Positions 34,455 to 45,556 of a stretch of DNA of 64,000 nucleotides are shown in pieces (within the stretch, counting starts at the first letter, position 1; every line of letters begins with the position of its first letter). A model generated the notes under the pieces. The model saw only the letters and a list, made by a program, of their open reading frames with translations, did no database searches and was not told where the DNA came from. Source of the DNA: Sepiola atlantica. Its lineage: Eukaryota > Mollusca > Cephalopoda > Sepiida > Sepiolidae. Both the position numbers and the translations under genes were made by a program. The stretch spans positions 51,895,700 through 51,959,699 of the forward strand of contig OY744531.1 of the NCBI GenBank assembly GCA_963556195.1, written 5' to 3'.

Positions 34455-35040
34455 CATCTTATTTTGTAACTTTTGATGTCATACCTGATAATGTTTTCAC
34501 ACTGGGTAATTTAAAATCATCCCGAATTCGATTATATAATGACCGAGACGTTACAAAATATTCAAATGCCCTGATAAGAATATTTGAGTTATTATGTTTT
34601 TTGTCAATACTTGGTGAATACATAATATTAATTTGTTTTTTTAAAATATTTTTTTTAGCAAATTCTACTTTGCTAAGAACACGAATCGCGTCATTAATCT
34701 GTGACCAATGCTGAAACATTAAAATTCGATTTTTTGAAAGAGAACAAAAAATAATTGTATGTATACCAGCATGGTAGCATTCAAATTTTAATTTTTTTAA
34801 ATGTTTATCATAAATATTGGAATACCTCTGGTAAAAAATTCAACGGACTGGATCAACAGCTGATTGTTAACTTTATAGAATATAACTTCTGATACAAAAT
34901 CCTGTTGATCAATATTGTCTAACAAATTTTGAAAACTGCTAATTTTTTCTTTTTCTTGGAATTGTGCTAATTCATCATTTTGCACATTTAGCACAGAAGC
35001 TAAAGATTTATTTGTTGTCCTAGGTTTTGATTAAGGACTT
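34455..35040 (-). pseudogene. P-element/THAP9-like transposase, central region
   Basis: The minus-strand frame 34719-34459 contains A-F-E-Y-F-V-T-S-R-S-L-Y-N-R-I-R and K-L-P-S-V-K-T-L-S, typical of the helical region after the THAP domain and coiled coil. The frame 34994-34797 upstream is Gln/Glu-rich and may be the linker or coiled coil. Frames are separated by stops. Confidence 0.65.
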
Positions 35041-35049
35041 CTTAATACA

Positions 35050-35290
35050 CTTGATGGCAAATGATTAAATACTGATGGGGGATTCTTCAGTCGCACGTTT
35101 CCTCTAATAATCACTGTTTCATACTCGGAGGGGAATGCCTTTCAAAACCAACAGTGATTGGTGTATCAGGAGTGTTGTCTCTAGGTATTGTCTTTAGCCA
35201 TCGTTCTCATTCATTTTGATCTTGGGGAAGACGAAAAACAGAACCTTATTTTCCTGATTATAATTGCCGCATATCATTTCTTTACTATAT
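35050..35290 (-). pseudogene. THAP zinc-finger domain relic
   Basis: On the minus strand, V-F-R-L-P-Q-D-Q and R-W-L-K-T-I-P-R are followed by I-T-V-G-F-E-R-H and a P-P-S-V-F block near its end. This is the order of a C2CH THAP domain. The Cys before E-R-H is Phe here, so one zinc ligand is lost, and an in-frame stop plus a frameshift interrupt it. It is the DNA-binding head of the transposase relic at 33.0-35.0 kb. Confidence 0.6.
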
Positions 35291-36303
35291 TGAGCAAGCT
35301 TTTGGGGATAGTGAAATTAAAATTATTAACTAAACTAGTGATTTAAAAAAGGTGTGAACCTTAAATTCTATGGTCTGAAAGGTTTAAACTTGAATTGTAA
35401 ATTTAAAAAAATGTTATTGCTTGAAGGTGGGAATTTATATTTTAGTGGATAACATGGATTAAGAATTATAAATGTCAGGACAAAAGATTTTAAGATTGAG
35501 ACATTGGGGACTTTAGGATGACGAAATTGAAATGTATTCTTTCTCAGGAATGAGAAGCAAGCAGACATTTTTAATCCATACACAACACAGGTGAGTACAG
35601 TTTTAAGTCCCCTAGATTACATGTTAATAATATGGCCATGGTATACTTTTTTATTATTGGCGTTCTTGTCTTCGGAAAATACAACAGAATTCCAAAAGTG
35701 ATATATGGTCGAAGCAACATCTGTTATGACTATACAGGCTATTTTGCAATTGATACAGATGCAGCAAGTTGCCCAGGTTACAAGGATTGACAGACGCTCA
35801 CAACAGCCGTTCTCTGACCTCTTGCCTTTGCTGCAAGTTGATCGTTCCTCTTGTAGGTCTCTGCAATGTCCCTACAGACTGTCTAATAGTATGAGACTAG
35901 GCAGGAGGATAAATAGAACTCTTGAAAAGTTGATTTAATGAAGAGCTTAAATTATTTAAATTTACTTATGATAATTATTTTATGTGAAGAGAGTGGATTA
36001 ATCACTCAAGTAAAATTAAATTAACAAGTTTAAATACTTTTTAAACTTTAATTGTACTATAGAGACTGTTGAATTGTTTTACCCATTTCGCTCTGTATTC
36101 GTCCAAATGTTCGATACAACTGATTTTTCGTCTGGTCTGAAATTGTACTTTTGGTTCGATATAAAAAAATATTTTAAATTTTTTCACAATTTTTTTTTAG
36201 TTACGTTTTTTTTTTATCAATAACTCTTGTTTGACTATTTAATAATGGGAGATGTTCGTGCTCTGTTCTGTTACTTAAATCTGAGAAAAACAGATTCTAC
36301 TTT
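35291..36303. other. Spacer, no gene recognised
   Basis: The frame 35705-35938(+) is Arg/Gln/Leu-rich and unrecognised. The left part may be 5' flank of the THAP element. No terminal inverted repeat of that element was found. Confidence 0.4.
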
Positions 36304-36748
36304 GTTTAGGCGATTACGTGTGAACACTCTTAAAAAAATAGCGGAAAGCAGAAAAATAAAACAAATAATTATTTAAGAATTTAGAGTGGGGATCAATTTC
36401 GTATATAAAATAACAAAAAATGATCCTCTATTTCCGGGCCATTCTAGTTGTTTAGAGCAGTTAACTAATAGATTGTTACACATAACCCTAAGTCCGTGTG
36501 GCAAGGTCGTAAAACCATACATAATCGGCAAATAAAAAGTAGAACCACTACTCGCCTCCCTAAAAACGCACAAGATTTGTTCCTCATAGCACTAACAAAA
36601 TCGTTAACTGCCTTAAAACACTAGAATAGGGGATCATTTTACGTTAAATTTATTTGCAAAATGTATCCCTAACTCTAAATTCTAGAACAATTGTTTTTTT
36701 CTTTTTTCTGCTAAGTTTTTCAGGGTTTTCACGCGTAATCGCCTAAAG
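36304..36748. mobile_element. Large foldback element, arms about 150-170 bp
   Basis: The left arm starts TTTAGGCGATTACGTGTGAA and the right arm ends with its complement (CACGCGTAATCGCCTAAA). Further matching blocks in order are AGCAGAAAAA.., GAATTTAGAGT, GGGATCA/ACA, AAATGATCC-CTATT, TCTAGT and GCAGTTAAC. The arms 36304-36478 and 36583-36748 leave a loop of about 100 bp. It has no coding capacity and looks like a non-autonomous DNA transposon. Confidence 0.75.
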
Positions 36749-37854
36749 ATGTTGTTTACTTTTCGATTTTTGAGCGATTATCAGGGTTGCTCGTGGATGA
36801 CATATCTGCGCCAATCTTTTTTTTTTTCATTCTAACTGAACAGAGTTGACACTATGTTTGCTTTTAACAAAACACTTTAAAATAAGTTAAAACCTTAACC
36901 CAAACTTTTACAGGTATGTAGAAGAGTAACTTATTTTGTCTTTGGTAACATTTATTTGTTGCACTTTTGTTTTTTTTTTTTTTACCCCCGTTTTAGTTCT
37001 GTTGACTTCAGTTAAAAATACCCCAATTTTCTTTTAGAATTTGACAAGAAATTTGAATTTCATGTTAAATTCTAAAATAAATTAGAGGTTTATGCTCGAA
37101 CAAAAAGTGTCGTTTAAATCAACGATCAATTTTCTTTCAACATTCAAGCAAATATGAAACAAAATCCAACGGTCCATATTTCTAGAATTGAAACAATATG
37201 AGTTATTACAAAGTACACGTTTTAACAAAACAAATTATTTTTCTAATGAAGACATTCGTTATTACAAACATTTTTTTTGTTTTTCTAATAAAGATGTTCA
37301 TGATTACAAACAATTTTTTTTATTTTTCTAATAAAGATAATCGTTATTACACTTTTTTGTGAGAAATTTCTTAACAGTTTTTGCATATTTCATAAAAAAC
37401 GCACTAAGGATAAATATTGCAAGTTTATATAAATTAAAATTTATACTTACTTCAATATTGTTAAATAGCAAAATTCCGATGATAAAAAGTTTTTAAAAAT
37501 ATGTTTTAAAAAGATTCAATTCAATTGTATCCGATATCCAGCCGTTTCAGAATTAACTGAATAACGTCAAATAACTCGCCCCCAGTCAGACAAGAGTCGT
37601 GCATGCTTGGTAGGCCTGTATTATGGATCGCCTTGGTATAATCACATTGAAAAAAAATGCATGATACACAATGTCTTCGAACTAGTGACTGCACAAAAAA
37701 GTGTGCATTTTTATATAAGCGATGAGGACTAATATTGTTGTCTGTTTCTCTGTGGTCAGCTTAATAAAAACATACGCATGGCAAATTATATTTACACTTA
37801 AATTAAAAAGTATTGACCTGTCAAGTATTATGTATGAAGTTCTGAAAGACTTTC
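36749..37854. other. T-rich spacer with a small tandem repeat
   Basis: At 37241-37350 a unit of about 43 bp (TTTTTCTAATAAAGA..GTTATTACAAACA) occurs about 2.6 times. The rest is AT-rich without gene signal. Confidence 0.55.
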
Positions 37855-38095
37855 TGTTACAGAAAGAGGATCGTTTTTGAATGGGAAAGTTTTAGTGACA
37901 CTTTTAAGGGTCAGAGATGACCCCAGACGGCAGTCGCTGAAACCAGCTGACTTCCGGCTGGGGATTTTCTGTTTATTTTGCTTGCCAGACTTCAAGCAGA
38001 AAAAACGTGTTTGAGTGCTGTCCCTAATGGGGAGGGGGACCCTCAAAATGTGGTTCGGTGTAGCGGGACGACTCATACGTCTGTCTCTCTGTGTA

Positions 38096-38126
<31 letters not shown>

Positions 38127-38308
38127 TTCATGCGTATACAAGTAATCTGTCTCACTGATGTTTTCATATGACTGTTTTAAAAAAAAGAACCTTTCTTTAA
38201 ACATCGTCGCCTGAGTGAGTTTATCAGCAGACTAAACGAACCTTGATGCACGGCAACGAAACTGGTGTATACTAATTTATACATCTATCGATAAGTGAAA
38301 GTGTAACA
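37855..38308 (+). mobile_element. Probable solo LTR, copy 2
   Basis: Its 7-bp inverted ends are perfect (TGTTACA...TGTAACA). It is colinear with the copy at 26629-27200, including the TTTTAAGGGTCAGAGAT block, the CTGT/CT microsatellite, AACATCGTCG and CTGGTGTATA. Flanking TTTC/TTTT is only a weak target duplication. No internal region is attached. Confidence 0.6.
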
Positions 38309-39008
38309 TTTTTAAGTAAATGATCCCGGGTTTTATTCTTCGCCTGGGCAGTATTTATATATGGAATGATGCAAGTGATGCCCTAACGAATCGCCGTCTT
38401 GAATCGCATTCGTTAAAAGCTGTGACAAAACCAGTTAATCAATCCACGTTAATGCTTCCCTGACAGTTGCTTGCGAATATTGTGAAAGCGGGATTATAAA
38501 ACCAATAGTAATGGCCGCGCCGAGTCGATAAAAGCTTTGATTGTAGTTTTAGTGACTGGATTTTAGTTGGTAATAGAAGAGTGCGTGTTGCCACTGTAAT
38601 AACTGGAGGTGTCAGACACCATTGCCACGGTCGCCATGAACAGAGAAAATTCGAATCGCTATATGAAATGATCGCGACCATAGCGATATTCAAAGAAGGC
38701 GATATTGATACGTAGCGAGACAAAGACAAACGCCGAAACCAGAGAGCGGGAGAGCTAGAGAGTAAAGAAAGAAAGAAAGAAAGAGAGGAAAAGAGTGGGG
38801 ATTATGTGACGAATCAATGTATAACTGTTTCTGGCTAATGATTCTCTTACCAATAATCATATACCTCCGGAAGAATTAATTTATTCTAAAATAAAGTCAG
38901 GTAAAAATAAATGCGACAGATGTAAACGCTCTTATATCCTAATAAATATTTGTTTAATCTTTCAAACAGATACTTTTCTTTGAAATCAGAGACATATTGA
39001 AAATCTAA
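38309..39008. other. Spacer, no gene seen
   Basis: Mixed sequence with a short GAAA run near 38763-38790. Confidence 0.4.
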
Positions 39009-39450
39009 TCTGATTGAAGGAAGGAGGAGTGAAAAGGAGAGAGGAAAGGAGAAAGTGGGAGGAAGGGATAGTTGAGGAGGAAGCGAGAACAACTAAGGAA
39101 AGGAAAGGAAAGGAGAGAAGAAATAGACAGAGAGGGAGGGAGATAAAATGAGAGAGAAAAAGAAGAGAGAGAATGTAGAAGGGAAAGGGAAGTCGAGAAG
39201 AGGGAGAGGGAAGTACAGAAAAGGGAAAGGGAGAGAGAGAAAAGAGGGGAGGGATTGAGAGAAAAAGGTGAGAGAAGTAGGGAGAAAGAAGGAAGGAGGG
39301 AGAGGAAAGGGGAGAAAACGGAGACGGAGAGATGAGAGAGAAAGAGGTGAAGAAAGAGGGAGAAAGAGAAGAAGTGGGGGGAAGAGAAAAAGAGACGGAG
39401 GGAGAGAGATAGGGAGGAGGTAGAGAGAGAGAGAGAGAGAGTGAGTTGTA
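39009..39450. repeat. 440-bp polypurine (GA-rich) region
   Basis: The plus strand is nearly all A and G, in GAGAGA, GGGAGA and GAAAG units. The 168-codon minus-strand frame across it is Ser/Leu/Phe-only low complexity. Confidence 0.9.
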
Positions 39451-39649
39451 ATTGCTGTCTGTTCACGACTCCTCTATTCTTTGAGAGATAGATCTCTGGA
39501 GCCATATACATTCTAAAGCTATGTTACCTAGCGTATTTCAATTTTATCAAAGTAGTACAACATTATCCTTAAATACCCAGTGTGTCGCTACCAAAAAAAA
39601 AAAAATATATAAAAATAATGTTTATTCGCTGTTGTTTTGTATATCTTTA

Positions 39650-39692
39650 TTTCATGGCGATGGTTCGAATCCTATCAGCGAGTCTTTATTTT
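39650..39692 (+). repeat. tRNA-like box B fragment
   Basis: GGCGATGGTTCGAATCCTATC resembles the T-arm half of a tRNA-derived SINE. The box A half is not visible. Confidence 0.35.
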
Positions 39693-39700
39693 TCTCCGAT

Positions 39701-39799
39701 ATAATTTCGAATTTAATGATTTTCAAGCGACAGATAATTTCGAGTTTAATGATTTTCAAGCGACAGATAATTTCGAATTTAATGATTTTCAAGCGACAG
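39701..39799. repeat. 33-bp tandem repeat, three copies
   Basis: The unit runs ATAATTTCGAATTTAATG..TTTCAAGCGACAG. Copies start at 39701, 39734 and 39767 and are nearly identical. As 33 is a multiple of three, the repeat keeps frame, but no supported gene contains it. Confidence 0.95.
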
Positions 39800-39804
39800 A
39801 TTAT

Positions 39805-40068
<264 letters not shown>

Positions 40069-40082
40069 TTCTACAAGCAGAC

Positions 40083-40192
40083 AACGCCGCAGCGAATACA
40101 TACCATGAAAGCCACAGACCGCAAGTCCAATACTCGGGTAAGTTTAGGAATTCTGGTCTGTGGCTTTTATGGTTTGTGTGGCTGCGGCATTG
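40083..40192. mobile_element. Foldback element
   Basis: The arms 40083-40120 and 40155-40192 are imperfect complements (AACGCCGCAGC.., ATACATACCATGAAAGCC, ACAGACC) around a 34-bp loop. It has (TA)n on the left and on the right at 40238. It is probably MITE-like. Confidence 0.55.
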
Positions 40193-40233
40193 CCTGATTG
40201 TGGAAATAATAACATATAATCTTACATTTTAAA

Positions 40234-40237
<4 letters not shown>

Positions 40238-40318
<81 letters not shown>
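40238..40318. repeat. (TA)n array
   Basis: A pure TA run. Confidence 0.98.
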
Positions 40319-40320
<2 letters not shown>

Positions 40321-40364
40321 GATTTTTCACTTATAAAATAGATCATTTAGTGAAGACCGGGGTT

Positions 40365-40831
40365 GTTCCAATTTATTCATCATTGTACCGGCCGACGTGA
40401 AAGTGTATTATCGCACATTGTTCCGGTTCTATGGTTTTATTGGATGTATTTGGGACCGATTATTTGCTTGTTGGCTTGGTGGAAGAAATAATGCACGAGC
40501 TACTTTTCTAATACTTTTCTAGGACTTTCTTTTTTTATCGTGGTTCTTCCTTGCTTTTTAAGTTTAACTTTTATTTTTATTTTTATTTTTTTCCTCTTCT
40601 CTTCTTAAGTGACCTCAACTATTACAACGCCACATTGTGTTTTGTCGGCAGTTGAAACCAGTATTCCAGACATTTAATTTCCCTGATGATCTGCCAAGCA
40701 AGTAACTTCTTGGTAGTGAAACACGTGTAGGAAAAACATTTAATTTGAATAAATAGTATTTGTAAGAAAAATATCTTTAATGGTGATCATTGGTATCCTG
40801 AAAGGAATGCTTTGGTAAGCCTTCATAAAAT

Positions 40832-40837
<6 letters not shown>
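40365..40837 (+). repeat. Hammerhead-bearing dispersed repeat, copy 1 (left part)
   Basis: It is nearly identical over about 470 bp to 46913-47382: CCGGCCGACGTGAAAGTGTA, the GGGACCGATTATTTGC block, a T-rich stretch, AAGTGACCTCAACTA, the hammerhead, and a shared end ACCTTCATAAAATCACACAC-type sequence before (TA)n. Homology then resumes at 41682 after an insertion of about 0.8 kb. It could be the terminal repeat of a PLE, since PLE terminal repeats are known to carry such ribozymes. Confidence 0.8.
40678..40734 (+). ncRNA. Hammerhead ribozyme motif, copy 1
   Basis: The parts are in order: TTTCC (stem I), CTGATGA at 40683-40689, an 8-bp stem II (CTGCCAAG with CTTGGTAG, one G-U), GAAA at 40718-40721, the palindrome ACACGTGT holding the A-U pair and a 3-bp stem III without loop, TA as the cleavage site, then GGAAA closing stem I. 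One T-T mismatch lies at the base of stem II. The loopless palindromic stem III would favour action as a dimer. Confidence 0.65.

Positions 40838-40901
<64 letters not shown>
40833..40901. repeat. (TA)n array
   Basis: A TA run preceded by CACACA and followed by GAGAGA. Confidence 0.97.
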
Positions 40902-40914
<13 letters not shown>

Positions 40915-41029
40915 AAGATAGAGAGACTACTATACGCGTAATGAATAGCTCTATTTAAATAAAACGAAAGAAAGTACTTTTTAAATGACTGACACTGTGT
41001 GTAAAACATTGAGCTATCACTTTCTAACG

Positions 41030-41110
41030 GCGCCCGCCTTGTGCTCTGGTGGTTAGAATCATAGTTTGTCAATTAGAAGGTTGTAAGTTCGATCCTTTTT
41101 TATAGTGAAG
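41030..41110 (+). repeat. tRNA-headed SINE fragment
   Basis: CTCTGGTGGTTAGAATC (box A) is followed by GTAAGTTCGATCC (box B) about 30 bp later. It lies inside the insertion that splits the hammerhead repeat. Confidence 0.6.
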
Positions 41111-41591
41111 CCGTTCTTAGTCTGGCTTCAAACATAATGATCGGTTTTAAATAAGTTTTAAAAGTTCAATTCCTCTGGATTTACCAGTTACGTTTTAATC
41201 CCATACTACTTGGATTTCCGTTTTTGGTGACTTTTATTTACATTGAAACATACCCGTTTGAACTTTTAAAACTGAAAAAAAAAACTTTTTTCAAATTTCG
41301 AATTTTGACTGTCCTTATCTGTCAACTTATCAATCACTACCTCCTCTGATGATAAGATTTTAATCTTTGAATAGCCTGGCTTAAGGAATGAAAATGAAAG
41401 AGAAGAAGAAGAAATATTTTTATTTACTAAATGCTCCTTGTTCTGAACAACTGAAGATATTGATTTACTTCCATTTGCAAGTCTAATTATTTTTATTTGA
41501 CTCATCATATTTTTGCTCTATCCAGTATATTTAGCTTTTCTCACCCTACAATAGGTCTAATTATCTAAAAGTTACCTTTTAGTTATACACA

Positions 41592-41595
<4 letters not shown>
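41111..41595. other. Spacer, no gene seen
   Basis: AT-rich. The Ser/Lys-rich minus frame 41508-41266 has no recognisable domain. Confidence 0.4.
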
Positions 41596-41677
<82 letters not shown>

Positions 41678-41678
41678 T
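41596..41678. repeat. (TA)n array
   Basis: A TA run with one TATG unit. Confidence 0.97.
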
Positions 41679-41681
41679 CAA

Positions 41682-41935
41682 TTCTAAAGAAGTGTTTAGT
41701 CATTTTATACAAAGACAAAAATGCAATTTGAATTCACATATATACTAACTAAATCCAAAAAAATCGCAGACTTCGCACTTGCATGAGCAGACTTACCGCA
41801 GAAAAAAAACAAAAACAAAAGGGGATTCAAGTATATAACCGTTAGACAAACACAAGGGACTTTAACTTGAATTGTGAAATATTAAACGGGGATCATCAGC
41901 TGTTAACAATGTAATTGTTTTGGGGATTTAAAAAC
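41682..41935 (+). repeat. Hammerhead-bearing dispersed repeat, copy 1 (right part)
   Basis: It is colinear with 47452-47712: TCTAAAGAAG-TTT, AAAATGCA-TTT, AACTAACTAAATCCAAAA, AGGGGAT, and ACGGGGATC-TCAGCTGTT. In copy 2 this part follows the left part with only a (TA)n array between them. Confidence 0.65.
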
Positions 41936-42028
41936 AGAATAGTTTAAAAATTCATGGCTCCTCAGTTGTACTGATCAAACACCACTTCTCCAATAACTAA
42001 ATGTGTAAACAATTCAGTTTAATTTCCC

Positions 42029-42131
<103 letters not shown>

Positions 42132-42204
42132 AAAATAAATAAATAAATGTAATAATAAAACATTACCCTAAAAACTACAGTGTAATGTGGTAATGTGCAT
42201 ATAC

Positions 42205-42300
42205 AAATATGACTAATAACAACAATAATAATAATCCTAATAATCCTAATTATAATAATAATAATTATAATAATAATATAATACTATGTAAACACTACAT
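42205..42300. repeat. AAT/AATCCT-rich stretch
   Basis: Degenerate AAT units with some CCT. Confidence 0.7.
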
Positions 42301-42324
42301 GCAAGAACAATTCTGCGATACGGT

Positions 42325-42366
42325 AGTGTGTGTGTACATATATATATATATATATGTATATATATG

Positions 42367-42408
<42 letters not shown>

Positions 42409-42584
42409 TATTTATATGTGTATCTGTGTGTATGTATGTATGTATGTATATATGTGTGTAGATATGTGTATATATAAGTATATATATATATATTTATATA
42501 TATATATGTGTGTATGTATGTGTATATATATGTGTGTATGTATGTATATATGGGTGTATATGTATGTATGTGTATATATGTGTG

Positions 42585-42615
<31 letters not shown>

Positions 42616-42900
42616 GTTAGTATGTAGGTATGTATATATATATGTGTATATAAAGGTGTGTATATATATGTATATATATACATGTGTGTATATATATATG
42701 TGTGCGTAGATATATATGTATATGTACATGTGTGTATATATAAATGTGTATATATATGTGTATGTATATATATATACATGAGTGCATATATATATACTTG
42801 TATATATATGTGTATGTATATATACATGTGTATATATATTTGTATATATGTTTGTATATATATATGTGTATATGTATATGTATATATATACATATATATA

Positions 42901-42961
<61 letters not shown>
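42325..42961. repeat. Degenerate (TA)n/(TATG)n satellite
   Basis: About 640 bp of TATA, TGTG, TATG and TACATG units ending in pure TA. Long Ile/Tyr/Cys/Val frames on both strands are artefacts of it. Confidence 0.95.
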
Positions 42962-42963
<2 letters not shown>

Positions 42964-43499
42964 CGTTGAAAGACCAGTAATTTTTTTTGATCAGGTCACG
43001 TCAGGTTGGTCAGTAATTAGATTGGTAACCGCTTTTTGATATGAGAACGAAACCCTTAATGAGAAGGAAAAACTGATTTAAACCATCGCTGCTTTGTGTC
43101 TTTCTACATACTTTAGAAAAGAGTAGAGAACGAATAGTTGGGTAGGCTGGACTTTGCTGTTGTGAAGCAGAGAAACTAAATTTTACAGTCCTCTATAATC
43201 GTCTCATTTTTGTTGCATCTGGACATTGTGTATGAAGATCAGGTCTTTGTGAAAATGTGGTCATCTTCTTGATTAATAAAACGTAAAGGTTCTTTTGAGA
43301 GTCAGTAGAGCTCCGCTCCGAAATGATACCTCCGCTCGCAAAGAGTTTATTTTAGCCAATGGTTGCACTTTCTCCTGCTCCGACAGAGCATAATTCCAGT
43401 GCGAATAAGAAGTCCAAGACGACCGAACATAATGCCGGGTTAGGCAGAGAAGGAGTACTATTTATCTTGTGTGTCTTTCTCCTATAGTGGTCCATATTT
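42962..43499. other. Spacer, no gene seen
   Basis: Near-balanced sequence. No frame or partner copy recognised. Confidence 0.4.
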
Positions 43500-43675
43500 A
43501 CTTGCTTCTCGCACGAGGTCGGTTTTTAATGTGAGGCAAACCTATTTCCCAGAAAAGGGACAATCTGGATAGGGACAAACATTTAAATTGCGTCTGTCTA
43601 AAAGGATATTTACTAAGCTGAGTAAAGACAGAAAAGATGAAATGCAGACAGTATCCCCACTACTATTAAATCCCG
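43500..43675 (-). repeat. U2-headed dispersed repeat, diverged
   Basis: On the minus strand it has a decayed head (TAGTAGTGGGGATACTGTCT), CATCTTTTCTGT, TTACTCAGC, AATTTAAATGTTTGTCCC, CCAGATTGTCCC and the tail ACATTAAAAACCG shared with 29285-29458. Confidence 0.6.
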
Positions 43676-44148
43676 AAATGTATGGATTCATACGTTTCAA
43701 AAAGCTATAAATAAATGAAGTGCCCTGCATGTGTAATAACTCGTATACAATGAACGTTTTATAATTTGTGTCTAGTTGCGGCATTGAATAACTCAAAAGC
43801 GGTTAATATGCCGTAAAAGAACACGAACGAAATCAAACCCTTGTGAGCAAGAGGAGGTAAATCCAACAAACGATTCTTCGTCCGATCTTGTCAAACTTGC
43901 CATCTCAGTGTCAGTGCAGTCGGCGTCTATCACTTTACTGCGAACAAATGCAGTTTTGTATGTCATGCAAAATGGGACGTACCGGAGACAAGATGGCGGT
44001 CACAGGCTCTGAAATGTCATTAATTTGTCGTCTGTAAATTACTCGCGCGCATACATTTATTATATAGCGCATTGAATTGCATTCCGTATATTGATATGAC
44101 TGGATGGAAAAAGAAATCTCATTGTTATGAATCCACTCTTAGACGTGT

Positions 44149-44151
<3 letters not shown>
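43676..44151. other. Spacer, no gene seen
   Basis: Mixed sequence, no gene signal. Confidence 0.4.

Positions 44152-44205
<54 letters not shown>
44152..44205. repeat. (TA)n array
   Basis: A TA run marking the 5' truncation point of the following PLE. Confidence 0.97.
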
Positions 44206-44207
<2 letters not shown>

Positions 44208-44217
44208 TTGAATATAC

Positions 44218-45556
44218 TTGAATGAAACTAAGAAGAAAAAACTCAATATATTCTTCAGCTCAATACAACTTAGCATAACTATAGATATAAACTACCGGAG
44301 GGTCAATTTATTGGATATTACGCTTGATCTATGCAACAACACATATGAACCTTATCACAAGCCCAACCACACACTCTACTATATCGACGCTAAATCGAAT
44401 CACCCACCGATGGTGAAAAGAGGCATTATTCCTGCAATCTCGAGTAGGATATCTAAGCTGTCCAAGAATCAACAAATATTCGACAGCAGTAAGCAATTCT
44501 ACAATGAAGCTTTAAACAGATCAGGATACAAGGAAAAAATTAATTACCTTGTGCCTCCTTCGGTTGGGAATGGGGGACTAAACGGGAGACCGATCGCCTC
44601 TCGATCAATGGTTTCATATAATAGGGCAGTGGGCAAGGCTAAATATAGGAGACCTGGTGTATCCACGGTAATGTAAACCAGGTAGGGAGGGAACCAGTTG
44701 ATGATAATATTCGTGAAGTTGGAAGTAACGAATTGAACACACATGCTACCCAAATCGGGGGGGGGGAGGGGGAGGTAGGAAGAAAAATAGGAGAAGGACT
44801 ACTACATGGTTCAACCCCTACTATAGCCAGCATATTAAGACTAATATCCCAAAGATTTTTTATAGCATAGTGGAAAAAAACTTTCCAAGGGATAGCAGAT
44901 TGGGGGGAATCATTAACAAAAATACTGTAAAACTGTCTTATTCAACCTGTAGAAATATAGCCACATCCATCATAGGATATAATAATTCTAAGATAACTAA
45001 AACAAGGGATGCCATGTTCTCTTCTGGTGTTGATCCTAGTAACACCAGTTCAGTGAGAACCTCCATTATAAATATCAGTAGTAGTAGAACATCCAGCAAC
45101 GGCCCAGCACACAACTGTAACTGCAGAGCTTCTAACATCTGTCCACTGGGGGGGAACTGTAGAGTTTCAAGCACTGTCTACAAATGCAATGTGATAACAG
45201 AGAGTAGTAGGAAATCATATATCAGTTCCACCGGGGGTGAGTTCAAAGATAGATTCAGAAACCACATGAGTTCCTTCAGGGGAGGCCAAAGGGAAGACAT
45301 AGATAGGCCTAACACTTCTGTTGGCCGTTTTGTGAGAAACCTCATTGCTAGGCAAGACCCTTTCGAACTGAAATGGTCAATTTTAGGGATGGCTAACAAA
45401 TATAAACCGAACAAAAGGAAGAGATGCAACCTATGTGCATTGGAGTCGTACCACATCATGACATCTAGAGATAATTTACTGAACGCTAGGCAGAAAATAC
45501 TACAATGCTGTCTGCATAGAAACCGTTACCTGTTATCAAACCTAAAACCTGGATAG
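44218..45556 (+). pseudogene. Second Penelope-like element: RT thumb plus GIY-YIG endonuclease
   Basis: The frame 44218-44676 covers the part of RT just after the catalytic box (V-N-L-L-D-I-T-L-D-L, N-N-T-Y-E-P-Y, S-N-H-P-P, then S-S-R-I-S-K-L-S), so the YxDD palm itself is missing. A linker with a run of G at about 44759-44767 breaks the frame. From about 44801 a second frame continues with W-F-N-P-Y-Y-S, N-F-P-R-D, the cysteine cluster C-x-C-x5-C-x5-C near 45117 and a GIY-YIG-like region. In that region Y-I-G reads Y-I-S. It ends with C-N-L-C..Y-H-I-M and C-C-L-H-R-N. It differs clearly from the PLE at 0.5-1.7 kb, so two PLE families are present. Confidence 0.9.

Noticed and set aside
35705..35938. 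Arg/Gln-rich frame as a host exon
   Set aside because: No recognised domain, splice signals not assessable, and it lies beside a transposon relic.
39005..39511. 168-codon minus-strand frame
   Set aside because: Composed of Ser/Leu/Phe/Pro from a GA-rich tract. There is no domain or codon structure.
41885..41905. CTGATGA on the minus strand
   Set aside because: No GAAA at a workable distance, and the paralogous site at 47.69 kb reads CTGAAGA without other parts.
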